Shown here piece after piece: positions 11,697 to 23,416 of a stretch of DNA of 64,000 nucleotides. The position numbers were made by a program, and so were the translations under genes. The stretch's first letter is position 1, and each line of letters begins with the position of its first letter. Origin of the DNA: Anthostomella pinea (lineage: Eukaryota > Ascomycota > Sordariomycetes > Xylariales > Xylariaceae); the NCBI GenBank assembly GCA_963556695.1, contig CAUWAG010000018.1, positions 5,364,630-5,428,629 of the forward strand. Reading direction: 5' to 3'. The notes beneath the pieces are model-generated. The model did no database searches, was not told where the DNA came from, and saw nothing but the letters and a program-made list of their open reading frames with translations.

Positions 11697-12466
11697 GGTT
11701 GTGTGGAGGTGCAGGCTATCGTTCGTGGTGACATTCTCGTGCGGCGCTGGCTGTTGGATAACCGCGTCGTAATCGATCGCAGATGTTGGAAGCTCATATT
11801 AGGAGTCGCGTGTCCATGATAACCTGGCGTCTGGGCGATTAGGAGGAAGACGAGTGAGCGGGCGATATTAGGTGCCTTTGGCGGTTCAGGGTGAGAAGGG
11901 CATCGAGGTTGATGATGGAATGGAGGGCAGCCGTAGACATTTGGAGATGAGGTAGGTACTGTAAAGTAGGTATGTATCTGCAGGGGCCCATGCACCCTCG
12001 GGGATTATGTCACCAATCAGGGAGGATAGACAAGATAGACAACCACCTGCTGGGATGAAAGCTGGGGGCCCGGGGACGATGCGAGGATCCGCTCAGCCCG
12101 CTCTTCCCCATTCCATCCCTTCAATTATCAGATTTACCTGAATAGGTTCACCTTAAGCGCTGTTCAGGAGTGTGGAAATAATGCCTGGAATGCACTCCAG
12201 TAAGGCTACCTGCCTACCTAGCTAGACGTCCGTACTGTCAGTTGCGGCACTGTACTGTTCGTCTAATGCTTAGAACCTTGGAAACACATGACACGATGGG
12301 TCGAGGTAGGCATGTCATAACATGTGGTTGATGGCATCATGTTTGCATATTTCAGGTATCATCACAACTCGTACATCTTTTGCGCATCTCATTGAAACCA
12401 GTCAGGCCCATTCAGTGACTCGGCTTCTGTCCACAGGCAGAGACTGGAATAGAGCAACTGGTGCCC
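11697..12466. other. Intergenic: DLT1 promoter / NDC1 3' flank
   Basis: About 770 bp with no convincing gene. It contains two TAGGTA/TACCTA-type islands (about 11,945-11,972 and 12,206-12,222). These recur at other gene borders in the window. Confidence 0.5.
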
Positions 12467-14485
12467 CTAGCTCAACTGCTGCATTTCCGGTGCCCTCTCT
12501 ACCGCGCTGCCCTTCTCCTCTGCCTTTGCGTCCTTCTTCTCTGCCTTTGCATCCTTCTTCTCTGCCGCCTCCTTGGCTAGCCTCATGTCCGCGCGGCTGA
12601 GTCTCAAGTCGCTGCTGTACGGCCCAAACGCCGTGATGAGCTCGCCCAGTCCGTCCTTCAACGCCGCCAACAACTCTGACGCCTCGGGACACTCTCGTTC
12701 CTGCTCGAGATCTGTCCAATGGAAGGGGAAGTCATCTTGGAACTTCTCGAGCTTCTTGATGACTATCGTGAAAGTCCGTACGATAGCTGGCACGTCTCTC
12801 TGCACATTGCCGTACTTGTCCTCTGCCAGACTACAAACCGCCAGCTGGGACAACGCATACGCCGCATTCGCGTACATGCTGACATCCCCATACGGACTAC
12901 CCAGCAAAGCCTTGGCAAAGCGGCGTCGGAAGCACTGCTGAAATACCGACCCGATGACAGGCATGCCTAGCACACGATGCGATAGGGTCCCGAATAACGT
13001 ATTGACGGCTTCAGGCCTCAGTGCCTCCTTTTGTTCCTTCGTCATCAGCTGGTCCGCCACCTTTGCTGCTCTCTTCCTTAATTCTTCTGCGGGCGTTTTC
13101 CCTGGTGACGTATACTTGCTGGCGGCGGGAGATTTTGGAGCACTTCCCGAAGCCCATACAACGGCATCTGTTGGTGGTTTGACCACACGTTCGCGCGGAG
13201 GAGGGGGTGCTGGAGCGGCTTGCGAGCCCGGTGCAGGGGCCGGCGGCTTGCCATAGTCGTCAATTCTCTGCTCAAGCGTCTTGATTGCGCTTTGACAGAG
13301 GACATAGAGTTGCGACCACATCGGCCCATCCTTGCGGTCAATGTCTTCGTACATAGCTTGCCTCCTAACATCGAAATCCCTTGCGATGAGAGCCAGCTCC
13401 CACATGGCGAATGCCTACTTGGTTAGATATCGCATGTGGTCAAGGAACAACGCGCGCTTACAGATATACGGGGTTTCTTGCTCTTGAGGCCGTTGAGCAG
13501 GCTGCCATTGGGATCTTTGGAGTCCGACGTGAGGGGATGGTCGCTCTTCAAAGGCTCTTTCCCAAGCCTCAGTCTGAATGCCATGCCGCCAAAGTTCCAT
13601 ATGAAGCAGAGCAGGAAGCTTGCCCATATTGAACGTCCAAGCATCCAGAGACTCCACGGACCGACACTGGGAGGTATGTTCGTTCTCGGTAGGTTATATC
13701 GAAAGCGAAAGATCCATATCGCCCATGCCCAGGCAGAGCGTCTGAGGAAGTGATAGAGGACGACGTAGTTAACCAAGCTTATGCCTACAGCGAGCATCCC
13801 AGATCGCATCAGAACTATCGGAAACCACTTCCCCAATACTGCCGCTGTCACATCTGACGGTATGGGCTCTGCTTGTCCTTCTCGTTTCGGCTTCACCGTG
13901 CCCAGGAGCATGCGATCTAGGTCCAGAGAGATATGCAAGATGCCCTGAACAGCGCCCACGAGTATAACATTTACTGTGAAAAAGAGAGCTTGCTCATTCA
14001 AGCGCATGCGGTCTCCGGTGAAGTGGGTGATCCAGCGAAGCTCGGCACCCTCTGGGCTTGACAGCAGGTACGTCTGGCTGAACAGCCACGCGGAGAAGGC
14101 AAAGGTGAGAATCGTCTCTGTGGTAGAGAAAGGAAGGATGCTGCCGAGTATAGTTTCGAAGGGTGAGTTGGAAGTTCGGATGCCCACGTGGGAGTGGGCG
14201 ATTCGCAGGATGACCACAGGCAGGACGGATACGAAGATGGCGAAGGCCCTCAGACCAGGAAGACCCAAAGGAATCCATGACCAGATGACTACAATACCGA
14301 ATCAGCAAATGCCCCCTTGAAGCAAAAGGCCAAGACAAGGACATACAGGAGTCCCACGTAGACCAGGTGAGAGCCTCGAGGTAGGCAAGACAGAGCACGA
14401 TGGCTGCGGTAAAGGCGAATCGTTTCTGTAGTTCAGGTTGCAGGAAGTCCTTGTATGGCGCCCGCCGCGCAAGTAAAGGAGGCAT
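12467..14485 (-). CDS. NDC1: Nuclear pore transmembrane nucleoporin Ndc1
   Basis: Three exons: 14485-14347, 14288-13462 and 13414-12467, 637 residues. The introns (58 and 47 nt) have GTATGT/TTGTAG and GTAAGC/AAGTAG ends. The N-terminus MPPLLARRAPYKDFLQP and first helix FAFTAAIVLCLAYLEALTW are characteristic of the fungal Ndc1_Nup family. About six membrane helices occupy the first half (ETILTFAFSAWLFSQTYLL, QALFFTVNVILVGAVQGIL, LGRSIWASFLLCFIWNFGG and others). The soluble C-terminal half has the FGTLSHRVLGMPVIG and CSLAEDKYGNVQRDVP segments. Ndc1 anchors nuclear pores and, in yeasts, spindle pole bodies in the nuclear envelope. The extreme C-terminus carries a duplicated lysine/alanine-rich EKKDAKA unit. 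Confidence 0.88.
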
Positions 14486-15188
14486 CTTTGCAGCTCCAGG
14501 GGAAGGCGATCAGGTCAGCGCATCGTCGAGGGGGAATCGGCCGTTCGGTGGGTTTGTCGACGAGCATGCGCAGAAAGGGATTGGGTGCGTGAGCGGAGGA
14601 ATGACAGCTTGGGCTGCGTTTCGATTGTTTCTCGTGGTTGCTGCGCGAGACACTCGCGGCCCGCTGAATGTAAATAAAAAAGTTGCAGCCCCAGACCAGC
14701 AACTGTTGAGGGCACATCCAGGTCCATGGATTGCATTAACGGGCGCCAGGTACCGCCCACGGGTATTGGAGGGAGAGCACTAGAGCCGCTAACACTGCAA
14801 GGCGTGTGCTGCAGTTCTGCAGTTCTGCAGGGGTGCTCCAGCTTGCACAGGCTCACAGGCTTTGAGCTTCAGCCTCAGCCCTGATGAAGCGAAGCTGTGA
14901 AGCGGTTGGAGAATGATTTGCATAATCGCCTAACTTATCCCACCGGATTGCATAACTCAGCTGTTGCCTGCACGGCTCCCAAGTGTGGCGCAGTCAACGA
15001 CGTAGCTAGGTTGCCTCGGGGTCCTGAACCGGTGCATCCCAGCATCGCCGGCGACCCACCCATCCATGTACTTGTCACGTTGCTAGATGGTACTGGAGGA
15101 CTTCTTCAACTTTCTGTGATATTACAAGTACCTCCCGCGTTCTCATTTATCGATACCACGCTCCCTTCCGTCTCCGGCCTTCACCACC
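14486..15188. other. Divergent promoter region, NDC1 / syntaxin
   Basis: This 700-bp region between two divergent starts holds a small tandem CTGCAGTT repeat (about 14,809-14,830, three partial copies). The open frames are short and lack signatures, and no RNA gene is seen. Confidence 0.5.
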
Positions 15189-16110
15189 ATGTCGTTCGAT
15201 CAGTTATCCTCGTTGGAATCCGGCAGCGCAAGCGGTCGCCGCGGGAACAATGGCGCATTCTCCGACGACCCGGAATTCTCTCGTCTATCGCAGGGCTTGA
15301 TGAACAAGCTGTTCCACCTGCAGGGCAACATCTCGAAGCTCAGGTCAGACATCAGCCTACTCGGGACCAAGCGAGACAATCCCCGATTGCGAGAGCGCGT
15401 TCATACCGTGCTCGAGGAGTCCACGGAGCAGTTCAAGGAGGTCGGCGAGGGAATCAAGAAGGTCCAGACCTGGGAAGACGTTACGGTCAGTGCGCCATGT
15501 GCCCTTCTCCATATGGATCCTATTCAACCCTTTATCGATCGCCGCGCGAGCATAACTGACACCTTGTGCCATACAGCCCACACAGAAGTATTCCCAACAG
15601 AAGCTGTCGCGCGAATTCAAGTCCGCCCTCAGCGAATTCCAGTACCTCCAACGTGAGGCCCTCGAGAAACAACGGGCGTCCGTCACCGCTGCCAGAGCAG
15701 CGCTCGACCCCAACTCGCCCGGCGAAGTAGGCGCAAGCGGGTATGAGGGCGAACAGTTGCAGCTGCAACTGCAAGAACAGGAACAAATCCATCTGGCCCC
15801 CCAGGACGAGGTAGATTTCCAAGACGCACTGATCACGGAACGCGAGGAAGAAATCCGCCAGATCGAGGAGGGCGTCGGCGATCTAAACGTGCTCTTCCAG
15901 CAAGTGGCACAGATTGTCAACGAGCAAGGCGAGACCCTCCAGACTATTGAGGACAATGCAGTCAACGTTCGCGAAGATACCAGGGGTGCCGACGTTGAGC
16001 TGAGGAGTGCGGCGCGGTATCAGAAGAACGCACGCAGCAAGGCCTGCTGTCTGTTACTGGTCTTGGCAGTCATCATGACGATCGTTCTGTTGGCCGTGTT
16101 CTTGGGATGA
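15189..16110 (+). CDS. PEP12: Endosomal/vacuolar syntaxin (Pep12-type Qa-SNARE)
   Basis: Two exons, 15189-15485 and 15577-16110, with a 91-nt intron (GTCAGT donor, ACTGAC branch, ATACAG acceptor); 276 residues. The N-terminal Habc-like helical region begins FSRLSQGLMNKLFHLQGNIS. The SNARE motif runs from about residue 185 (ALITEREEEIRQIEEGVGDL) through LFQQVAQIVNEQGETLQTIE, with the zero-layer glutamine inside it. A basic linker and single C-terminal membrane anchor (CCLLLVLAVIMTIVLLAVFL) follow, as in a tail-anchored SNARE. In yeast, Pep12 mediates Golgi-to-late-endosome fusion. Assignment to Pep12 rather than Vam3 or Tlg2 rests on overall layout and is likely but not certain. Confidence 0.85.
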
Positions 16111-16556
16111 GTCGGTCTGTTGAGTGGGTAGAGTGTAAGAAGCGGCATCTTCCAGGCGTATGGCGTTTTCGGGGAGACATTCTCGGTCGTTTTGGTAGTT
16201 CAGCATACCGATCACGAATATTGACACTCATATCGTCCAGCTCTGAACGATATCACAAACGATATCACAATTCAGCAAGCGGTGGTAGTCTATGTCACCT
16301 CGGCTTCTATCTTAAGATTCCTTTCGTGCGCTTCATGGAAATATGTGCAGGTTTTGCCCTCCAACTTGCCAGCTACGTTGGACATGCAGTATATGTGGAA
16401 TGGGTATGTGCAAGTAGTAATACAAAATGTACATGAGCATTCTGAGCTCCGCCACGATCAGTATTCGTTTCCAACTTGCGTAGCTCCTAGTCTTCGCCTG
16501 CGAGTTGGTTTGCTTCCTAGGGATGAGACGACAGATTGAAAATTCCGTTGCCCGTG
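16111..16556. other. Intergenic, convergent 3' ends
   Basis: About 450 bp between the syntaxin and COX18 stops. It holds a perfect two-copy tandem of ACGATATCACAA (16,247-16,270). No gene is seen. Confidence 0.5.
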
Positions 16557-17771
16557 TTATCTTTCCACCTTGTCTCCCTTACCACTCAGAGCATCCTCCG
16601 GTCTTCGCTGCGGTCTGATGACAGGGAGCTCGGTGCCCGTACATCTGACCTGCAACACTGACGAGGCTGGCTTGAAATGTTTGAGTATTTTACCACTGAT
16701 CCAGTTGGTGGCAGATGACGACAACCAATACAGGTGTACCGCAGCCGGAAGGTTGAGTGTGGCCGGTCCCACCGCAATAGCCGCCACAAGAAGAACTCGA
16801 TGAAAGAATGACCGTGTCTTCTCCCCGATGGCTAATTTGTCGTCATCTGTCAGTGCCGATGGCGCTGACTGGTCAGTTGTAGTCTTCGGACCGAAAAGCG
16901 CCCTAATCCCATCGCCAGATTTGGGAATGACATGCGCGACGAGGGTGATGGATAGCGCAAAGGGCAGTATATGATAGGGATCCGCGATCGTCAAGTCAGG
17001 AAACCACAAACATCCCTCCACAGCCATGCTCGGTTCCGCAGCTTGAGTAAGTGTCTCTACCATACCAGAGGTAGCAGTCGAGTCGATACCCGGGATATCG
17101 GAGGCGGCACCACTTGTCGTTGTCGCCAAAGGGCCAGGAGCTCCGGCAGATTCTGCTGTGCCAGACCCCCCCGCGCCGGCATCTCGAGGCCCAGCTACCA
17201 AGGATGCCAGAAGGCCTCGTGGACCGCCGCATAAGCGTCTTACGGCATCGATGGCGGTGAGCCAGAAAGGGAGGCTGAGAAGACTGCCGTAGAGTTTCCA
17301 CTCCTGCAGGCCTAGTTTCGCATACAGCCTCCTTATCACCTTCTCCTGGCGGGCTTTGACTTCTCGCAGTCTTTTGGTGGGGAAAATGCCTTCTCGTTGC
17401 ACATCTCGCTGAATGCGTGCGTTACACGCTTGTATGATGACTGCATGTTTGCTTCGGCGTTGCAGTATATCATGGGCGTAAATGGTACAAGGCAGGCGGA
17501 AGAAGACGCTGACGCCCACTGCGAATAGGGGGATGGTCAGGCACCATGGGGTGTTGGTGACGGCGTGGATGTTGAGTAGTATTTCCTGTGTGCCCTCGAT
17601 GGCGGCGCTGATGGCAGGCTGTATGTGAAAGGACCTCTGCATACGCTGGCTTGTGCGTAGAGGAGACTGGACTCGACTCGAGATACCAGGCTCAAGACGA
17701 GGACGACAGTGCCCGAGAGCGCCAATGAAACTCGTCGCCCGGAGGGAACGAAGACCATTGGAGGATGTCAT
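16557..17771 (-). CDS. COX18: Mitochondrial inner-membrane insertase Cox18 (Oxa1/YidC family)
   Basis: Intronless, 404 residues from ATG 17771 (the GTG at 17783 is not used). A basic, Ser-rich N-terminus looks like a mitochondrial presequence. The YidC core follows: TPWCLTIPLFAVGVSVFFRL as first helix, the coiled-coil loop KRLREVKARQEKVIRRLYAK, a hydrophobic pair around LLSLPFWLTAIDAVRRL, then WFPDLTIADPYHILPFALSI and a final helix PAAVHLYWLSSSATNWISG. WFPDL..DPYHILP is a family hallmark. Cox18 exports the C-terminal part of Cox2 across the inner membrane. A low-complexity Gly/Ala/Ser/Thr insert of about 65 residues sits before WFPDL. Oxa1 itself is less likely given the short matrix tail. 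Confidence 0.82.
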   Translation of the reverse strand: MTSSNGLRSLRATSFIGALGHCRPRLEPGISSRVQSPLRTSQRMQRSFHIQPAISAAIEGTQEILLNIHAVTNTPWCLTIPLFAVGVSVFFRLPCTIYAHDILQRRSKHAVIIQACNARIQRDVQREGIFPTKRLREVKARQEKVIRRLYAKLGLQEWKLYGSLLSLPFWLTAIDAVRRLCGGPRGLLASLVAGPRDAGAGGSGTAESAGAPGPLATTTSGAASDIPGIDSTATSGMVETLTQAAEPSMAVEGCLWFPDLTIADPYHILPFALSITLVAHVIPKSGDGIRALFGPKTTTDQSAPSALTDDDKLAIGEKTRSFFHRVLLVAAIAVGPATLNLPAAVHLYWLSSSATNWISGKILKHFKPASSVLQVRCTGTELPVIRPQRRPEDALSGKGDKVER

Positions 17772-18774
17772 GATGCACCGCACATAGATGTGTCTGCCTC
17801 ATCTGATTGACATGGCTATCTCATATGCATATATATCGTAGCCGAAAGCGATGCCCTCGAGTGTAGGTAGGTAGCTGTTGGACGGCACATAAGTCAGTGG
17901 GATGTTACTTTTGAAAGTTGAGGCTGCATGTGGTCTGTGCCCCCTGTAGTACATGTAAGAGGTAAGGTACCAGTCAGTCACCGGGCCCTCAAAGGTCTCC
18001 GGCGCGCCTCGACTTCAAGAGGTATGCAAGACGTTATAATGAGCACTCTAAAATAAGCAGTCCTATTTGGATCTCTCACACTCAATGCATACCCGGAGTG
18101 CTTGTTCCAAGCACGACCTTGGAAGACCTTAACCCCTAGGTATAGTTAGATACCTAACCTCATGGGAGGTTCAGTATATGTACCTTATGTACATCTGTAT
18201 GGGGGTATACCTGAGATACATTGGAGAAACTAACATCTCGCAATGGCGTTATGAGGGGTTGCGGTCTGTCTTACACGCGTTGTCGTACCTTAGGTACCTA
18301 GAACATTGAAGCTTGAGTGGCGGGGTCGTCGGCAGATACGAGTGCCGAGGAAAGCCGATAAAAATTATGAACCACCTGAACCTAAACCTTCCCGAGCGCA
18401 TAAGATAGGTACCTACCTACCTTACCGGCGTCGTGTCTCCATCGCAGGTGAAATTGAAGCTTCCATACCTTAGTCGTCTGGTCTTGCTCTTCCACCCCAC
18501 CGCCGCCCGCCCACCTTCAGCCTCCTGCTTCATCCGTGATTGACGAGTTGATGGGTGAGCTTGACTGGTTCTGGAACAGCATGACAAGGCCAGACTGATC
18601 CTTACCTTCTTTTCCTCTTTCCAGCGTGTGCAACTTCCCATCGGATCCCCAGAAGTTACCTTATCTATATACAGAGCTGGACTACTCGTCCTATGCACCT
18701 CGACTTGCATGCCAGCTAGCGATATCCCCTCGAGCTGCTCAGCCCCGACGAGTGAGGCACCCTAGTCGTTCGGC
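17772..18774. other. Divergent promoter region, COX18 / ALG11
   Basis: One kilobase between divergent start codons. It is rich in TAGGTACCTA-type islands (17,865-17,874; 18,287-18,300; 18,406-18,426). No coding sequence is supported. Confidence 0.5.
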
Positions 18775-20544
18775 ATGGATTCCAAGGTCCTGGCCTTTAC
18801 GGCCATTGCGATTGTCTGCACCCCATTCGCAGCCCTCCTATGCTGGAATTTCGCCCTGCCCACCCTGTTCCGAGTCTTCTCCCAGACTGTAGGCTCGTCT
18901 TCGGGCTGGTACCTGCGAAAGAAGACGGAAGGCCGCCGCGCCCTGATCGTCCGAGCGACTGAGGAGAGCGAGAGAACTTTCCGCAAGCAGAGATCCCCCA
19001 GAAACGACGGCAGCGATGATGACTGGGAGAACATAGACAGTTCCACGGCAGCAACCTCGAACAACGGTGAAAAAGGCGGGGAAGACTGGGACGGCATCGT
19101 TGGCTTCTTCCACCCTTTCTGCAATGCTGGAGGAGGTGGCGAACGAGTGCTGTGGGCTGCAGTGCGTGCCACCCAGGAGAGATGGCCGAGAGCCAAGATC
19201 GTCGTCTACACTGGCGACCATGACGTCTCCAAGGACAAGTTGCTCTCTCGCGTCAAGGTTGACTCCCTGTGTCCTGCACTCTCACAGCAAGCCAAGATGA
19301 GACGGCTGACCATTCAGTAGAACACCTTCAGCATCGATATACACCCACCCACCATACATTTCCTCTACCTCTCGACCCGGCATTGGGTACTCGCGTCTAC
19401 CTGGCCTCATATGACCCTGCTGGGGCAGTCTATGGGGTCCCTCATCATGGGCTGGGACGCCTTTTCTCTCTTGGTTCCGGACATCTTCGTCGATACTATG
19501 GGATACGCCTTTACGCTGGGTCTGAGCAAAATGCTCTTTCCCGACATGCCAACCGCCGCCTACGTGCACTATCCCACAATTTCCACCGACATGCTCGAGT
19601 CGCTTGATCCGAATACTTCTGTCGGCGGTCAAGGTGTGAATGCTGGGAAAGGGGTTGGCGTCAAGGGAATTCTCAAGCAATACTACTGGAAGTTGTTTGC
19701 TGGCATCTATTCGTGGATGGGAGCTACCATCGACGTCGTCATGACCAATTCAACTTGGACACAAGCACACATTCAGTCGCTGTGGGGTCCCCGCCGGCAG
19801 CGGAAGAGTAGAGATTTCCCCATTGCCGTTGTGTATCCGCCATGCGCTGTCAACGAAATCGAGCAGGCAGTCGAGTTGTCCCAGGAGAGCGAGAAGAGAC
19901 GCGAGAAGTACATAGTGTACATCGCCCAATTCCGCCCCGAAAAGAACCACCAGCTTATTCTGCAATCGTTTGCTGAATTCGTCAACTCTGGCACCGATGC
20001 CGCAAACGGAGCCAAACTAGTCCTCCTTGGTAGTGTTAGGGACGACAACGACTCGAGGCGCGTATACAAGCTGCGTCTACTTGTCAACGAGCTTCACATC
20101 AAGGACCGGGTCATATTCCAACTCGATGCTCCGTGGTCCGAGATACTCGAGTATCTCAGAAAGGCCTACATCGGGGTCAATGGCATGTGGAATGAACATT
20201 TCGGCATCGGCGTAGTTGAGTACCTGGCGGCCGGTTTGATCTCCGTCGTTCATGATAGTGGCGGTCCAAAGCTGGACATCGTCACTGAGGTTGACGGTCA
20301 ACCTACAGGTATACTGCCCATGACTCTTCCCCTAAAGGTAATGTGACACTTTACTGACGTCTCTCCAGGCTTCCACGCCACCACTGAGGCCGAGTTTGCT
20401 GAGGGATACGAAAAGGCTCTTTCACTTCCCGATCCGTTGGCCGTCAGACTGAGGGCCCGCCAATCGTCCAAGCGGTTCTCGGAAGAGGAGTTCGCGAAGC
20501 GGTGGTTGGCCCAGTTGGAGAAGTTGGTAGCAATGAAGATGTGA
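18775..20544 (+). CDS. ALG11: GDP-Man:Man3GlcNAc2-PP-dolichol alpha-1,2-mannosyltransferase (Alg11)
   Basis: Three exons: 18775-19257, 19321-20308 and 20369-20544, 548 residues, matching the family length. Intron 1 (63 nt) has a weak GTTGAC donor and CAGTAG acceptor but restores the conserved [17 protein letters not shown]. Intron 2 is 60 nt. An N-terminal membrane anchor (about residues 5-25) precedes the catalytic GT-B fold. Motifs are [70 protein letters not shown], and the GT4 donor-site block [18 protein letters not shown] with both glutamates of EX7E. Alg11 adds the fourth and fifth mannoses to the lipid-linked oligosaccharide on the cytosolic ER face, so it belongs to N-glycosylation. 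Confidence 0.93.
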
Positions 20545-21211
20545 AGGGTTGATTATATTGCACAGACTACCTAGACTACAACTCGATACCCCCTGGCCTG
20601 CGTGGTGGTGGATCTGAGTACACTTGGCTCTGCTTTGCGTTAGAAGAACGGCTAGATAATGTCCAGTAGACGCGACAGAACACGACCACGACCTGGTGGT
20701 CTGATACCGATTGTGTATGACTCGGAAGGAATCTGTGCCGTGTGCTGGTGATGTGTCCGACGGTGTAGTTGCTGGCGTTGGGTTCTTATCGCGGTTTGCG
20801 CGTGTTATCTGCCCGTGGTGTCCTACTAGTAGAGGAAGCGGACTCAACATCCGAATAAGTCCGACTCGAGTCTGCCCAAGTCCCAAGGTTCTCTCTCGGA
20901 TTACTAAAAAAGACCGCGAGTTCCTGTCATCAAGGTTCTTTTGGCTTCTCTTAAGGTTCACATATATCGCCAAGTGTCGGAAAAGTCTGTCTCATGTGCC
21001 GAACTCTTGACGGTCCTCCAGTGTTTCTGAGTAATTGGTTGTAGTAGCGCGACCTTTGCGCTGCGTCCCATGCCGCAGGGGTAGACACGGTCACAACATA
21101 AGGTACCTTACGCACCGGAATTCACAACATGCCGAGAATGAGTAGGTGGCCGCGCTGGGACATCCTCGCACTCCCACATTGCTTTGTCCTTGGAACTGAA
21201 GACTGAAGTGT
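20545..21211. other. Intergenic: ALG11 3' flank / GGT promoter
   Basis: About 670 bp between two plus-strand genes, with a GGTACCTTACG motif at 21,101-21,111. The open frames here are unsupported. Confidence 0.5.
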
Positions 21212-23416
21212 ATGTCCAGACAACTTCAGGCGCTTGCCACAGAGCCTTCTGGTGCTCCTTACGGCCGCCTCTTCCGCGCTGGCCGTGCCGTCTCCATGGC
21301 AACCAGTCGGGGAATCTGTGCTACAGACTGCGGCGCCTGGTAGTACAGGCGCCGTTGCTTCCGAAAGCAAGATATGCAGCGAGGTCGGCATCAACCTCCT
21401 GGCTCGTGGTGTGAGTGATATCCTGGCAGTGAGAAGTCAGAGCAAGACTGACTCGCTTGACCCCAACCTGCAGGGTAACGCTGTCGATACTTTTGTCGGT
21501 ACGCAGCTATGTGTCGGCGTCATCGGGATGCACCATTCAGGCCTGGGCGGCGGCGGCTTTAGTCTCGTTCGTGACAAGAACGGAAACTACACAGTCATTG
21601 ACTACAGAGAATCGGCTCCGGCTGCGGCCTTTGAGGATATGTACAAAGGCAACGTCCGGGGCAGCATCGTCGGTGGCCTGGCCGCAGGCGTTCCGGGCGA
21701 GCTAGCCGGGTTGGAAAAGGCACACAAGGAGTTCGGCGTGCTGCCTTGGAAGGCTGTAGTCCGACCTGCCGCCTATGTAGCTCGAAATGGATTTCCTGTA
21801 AGCGAGGACTTGGTACGATACATGGCGTACGGTATTGCGTATGCCGGTTGGAACTTCTTGGTAGAGGACCCATCGTGGGCTCTAGATTTTGCGCCTCATG
21901 GTGAGTTGGTCGCTGCTACAGCAAGTCGACCACCCAAGTCTTGTAACTAACATGGGATCAGGTTCGCTTTTGACGTTGGGAGAGACAATGTACAGGAAAC
22001 GATATGCTGAGTAAGAGTGGGTTCGACAATGGGACGAGACTGCATACTGACATGGGATACAGAACGCTGGAAAAGGTTGCAGAGCATGGTGCTGATGTGT
22101 TCTATACTGGTGCTATGGGTTGGTCATTCCCAATCCTTCAACTACCTACCTCGAATACCCTCCCCTTGGTAGACGAGATAAGACGTCCATCTTAGAAGCC
22201 TAGTCTCCTTTTCCCTTCACTGGCTGACCGCTTCATTTGAGCAGCTGATGCAACGATCGACTATCTCCAGAAATACAACGGCACGATGACACTCGATGAC
22301 CTGTCCAACTATCAAGCCATCATCCGTCAACCCGTCAACATCACATATCACGGTTTCAACCTCTACTCCTCTGGTGCACCTAGCAGCGGTGCCGTCTGCC
22401 TTTCCACGCTGAAAACCATGGAAGGCTATGACGCCTCAGATACGGCTGATGTAAACCTAACTCTGCATCGATTCGACGAGGCGATGCGCTTCGCATACGG
22501 TGCCCACCAAGCGCTGGGAGATCCAGATTTCCTGTCTGATGTCGACAAGCTCGAGTACAAGATGTTAGACGCTTCGGAGGCTGCTTCCATCCGGCAGCGG
22601 ATCCTCGACAACTCGACGCAGCCTGTCAAGAACTATGACCCGGACGAGATCTACACGTCCGAAAGCCACGGGACGTCACACATTGTGACGGCGGATGCGT
22701 CCGGTATGGCCGTGTCTAGCACGACGACGGTGAATCTGCTATTTGGCAACCTTCTCATGGTGCCTGAGACGGGCGTTATCCTTAACAACGAGATGAATGA
22801 CTTTTCTATACCTGGAGTTACCAATCAGTAGGTGATTTCAGAAGGCAACCAGGTCCCCTTTAGGTCACGTCCTGGGAGCGAATTTCCTATTTGGGCCTGT
22901 CTGATGAGCTCTTTGCCGATGAGGGATGCGTCTGGGCTCCTTATTTATCGCGAAATTGCTTACAGAGAGTTATTACTGACTCTCGATTGATTTAGATTCG
23001 GGTACGCGCCAAGTGAGGCCAACTTTATACGACCTAACAAGCGGCCGCTGTCTTCCATCACTCCTGTCATTATCGAGCACTCAAACGGCACACTACTCGC
23101 CACTGTGGGCGCGGCGGGAGGATCGCGAATTATAAGCTCGACCACCCAGGTGACGTGGCATGTGCTGGGACGTGCCATGACGATGAGAGATGCGATCAAG
23201 GAACCCAGATTCCACGACCAGTTGATGCCAAATGAGGTCGTGTTTGAGTATTCCTTTGAAAACAGCACGGTTGCGAGTATGGCCGAAAAGGGACACAACG
23301 TCACCTGGGTCCGCGAGGGTATCAGTGCTGTGCAAGGCATCAAACTCGCCGGGGATGGTATCTTCGAGTCTGTTGGCGAGACTAGACAGAAGAACAGTGG
23401 TGGGCTGAGCATCTAA
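21212..23416 (+). CDS. Gamma-glutamyltranspeptidase (threonine Ntn-hydrolase), start region irregular
   Basis: Six exons: up to 21410, 21474-21900, 21962-22010, 22063-22118, 22245-22827 and 22996-23416; introns of 63, 61, 52, 126 and 168 nt all fit GT..AG and keep frame; about 577 residues. Signatures are SKICSEVGINLLARG-GNAVD, GMHHSGLGGGGFSLV, DYRESAPAAAFEDMY, GTMTLDDLSNY and APSSGAVCLSTLKTMEGY. The catalytic threonine lies in SHGTSHIVTAD, and NNEMNDFSIPG is also present. The enzyme is made as one chain, cleaves itself before that Thr, and transfers or hydrolyses gamma-glutamyl groups, mainly from glutathione. The frame has no ATG before the hydrophobic LPQSLLVLLTAASSALA. The ATG at 21212 is in another frame and joins it only if one base near 21,233 is ignored, so the start is unresolved. 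Confidence 0.85.
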
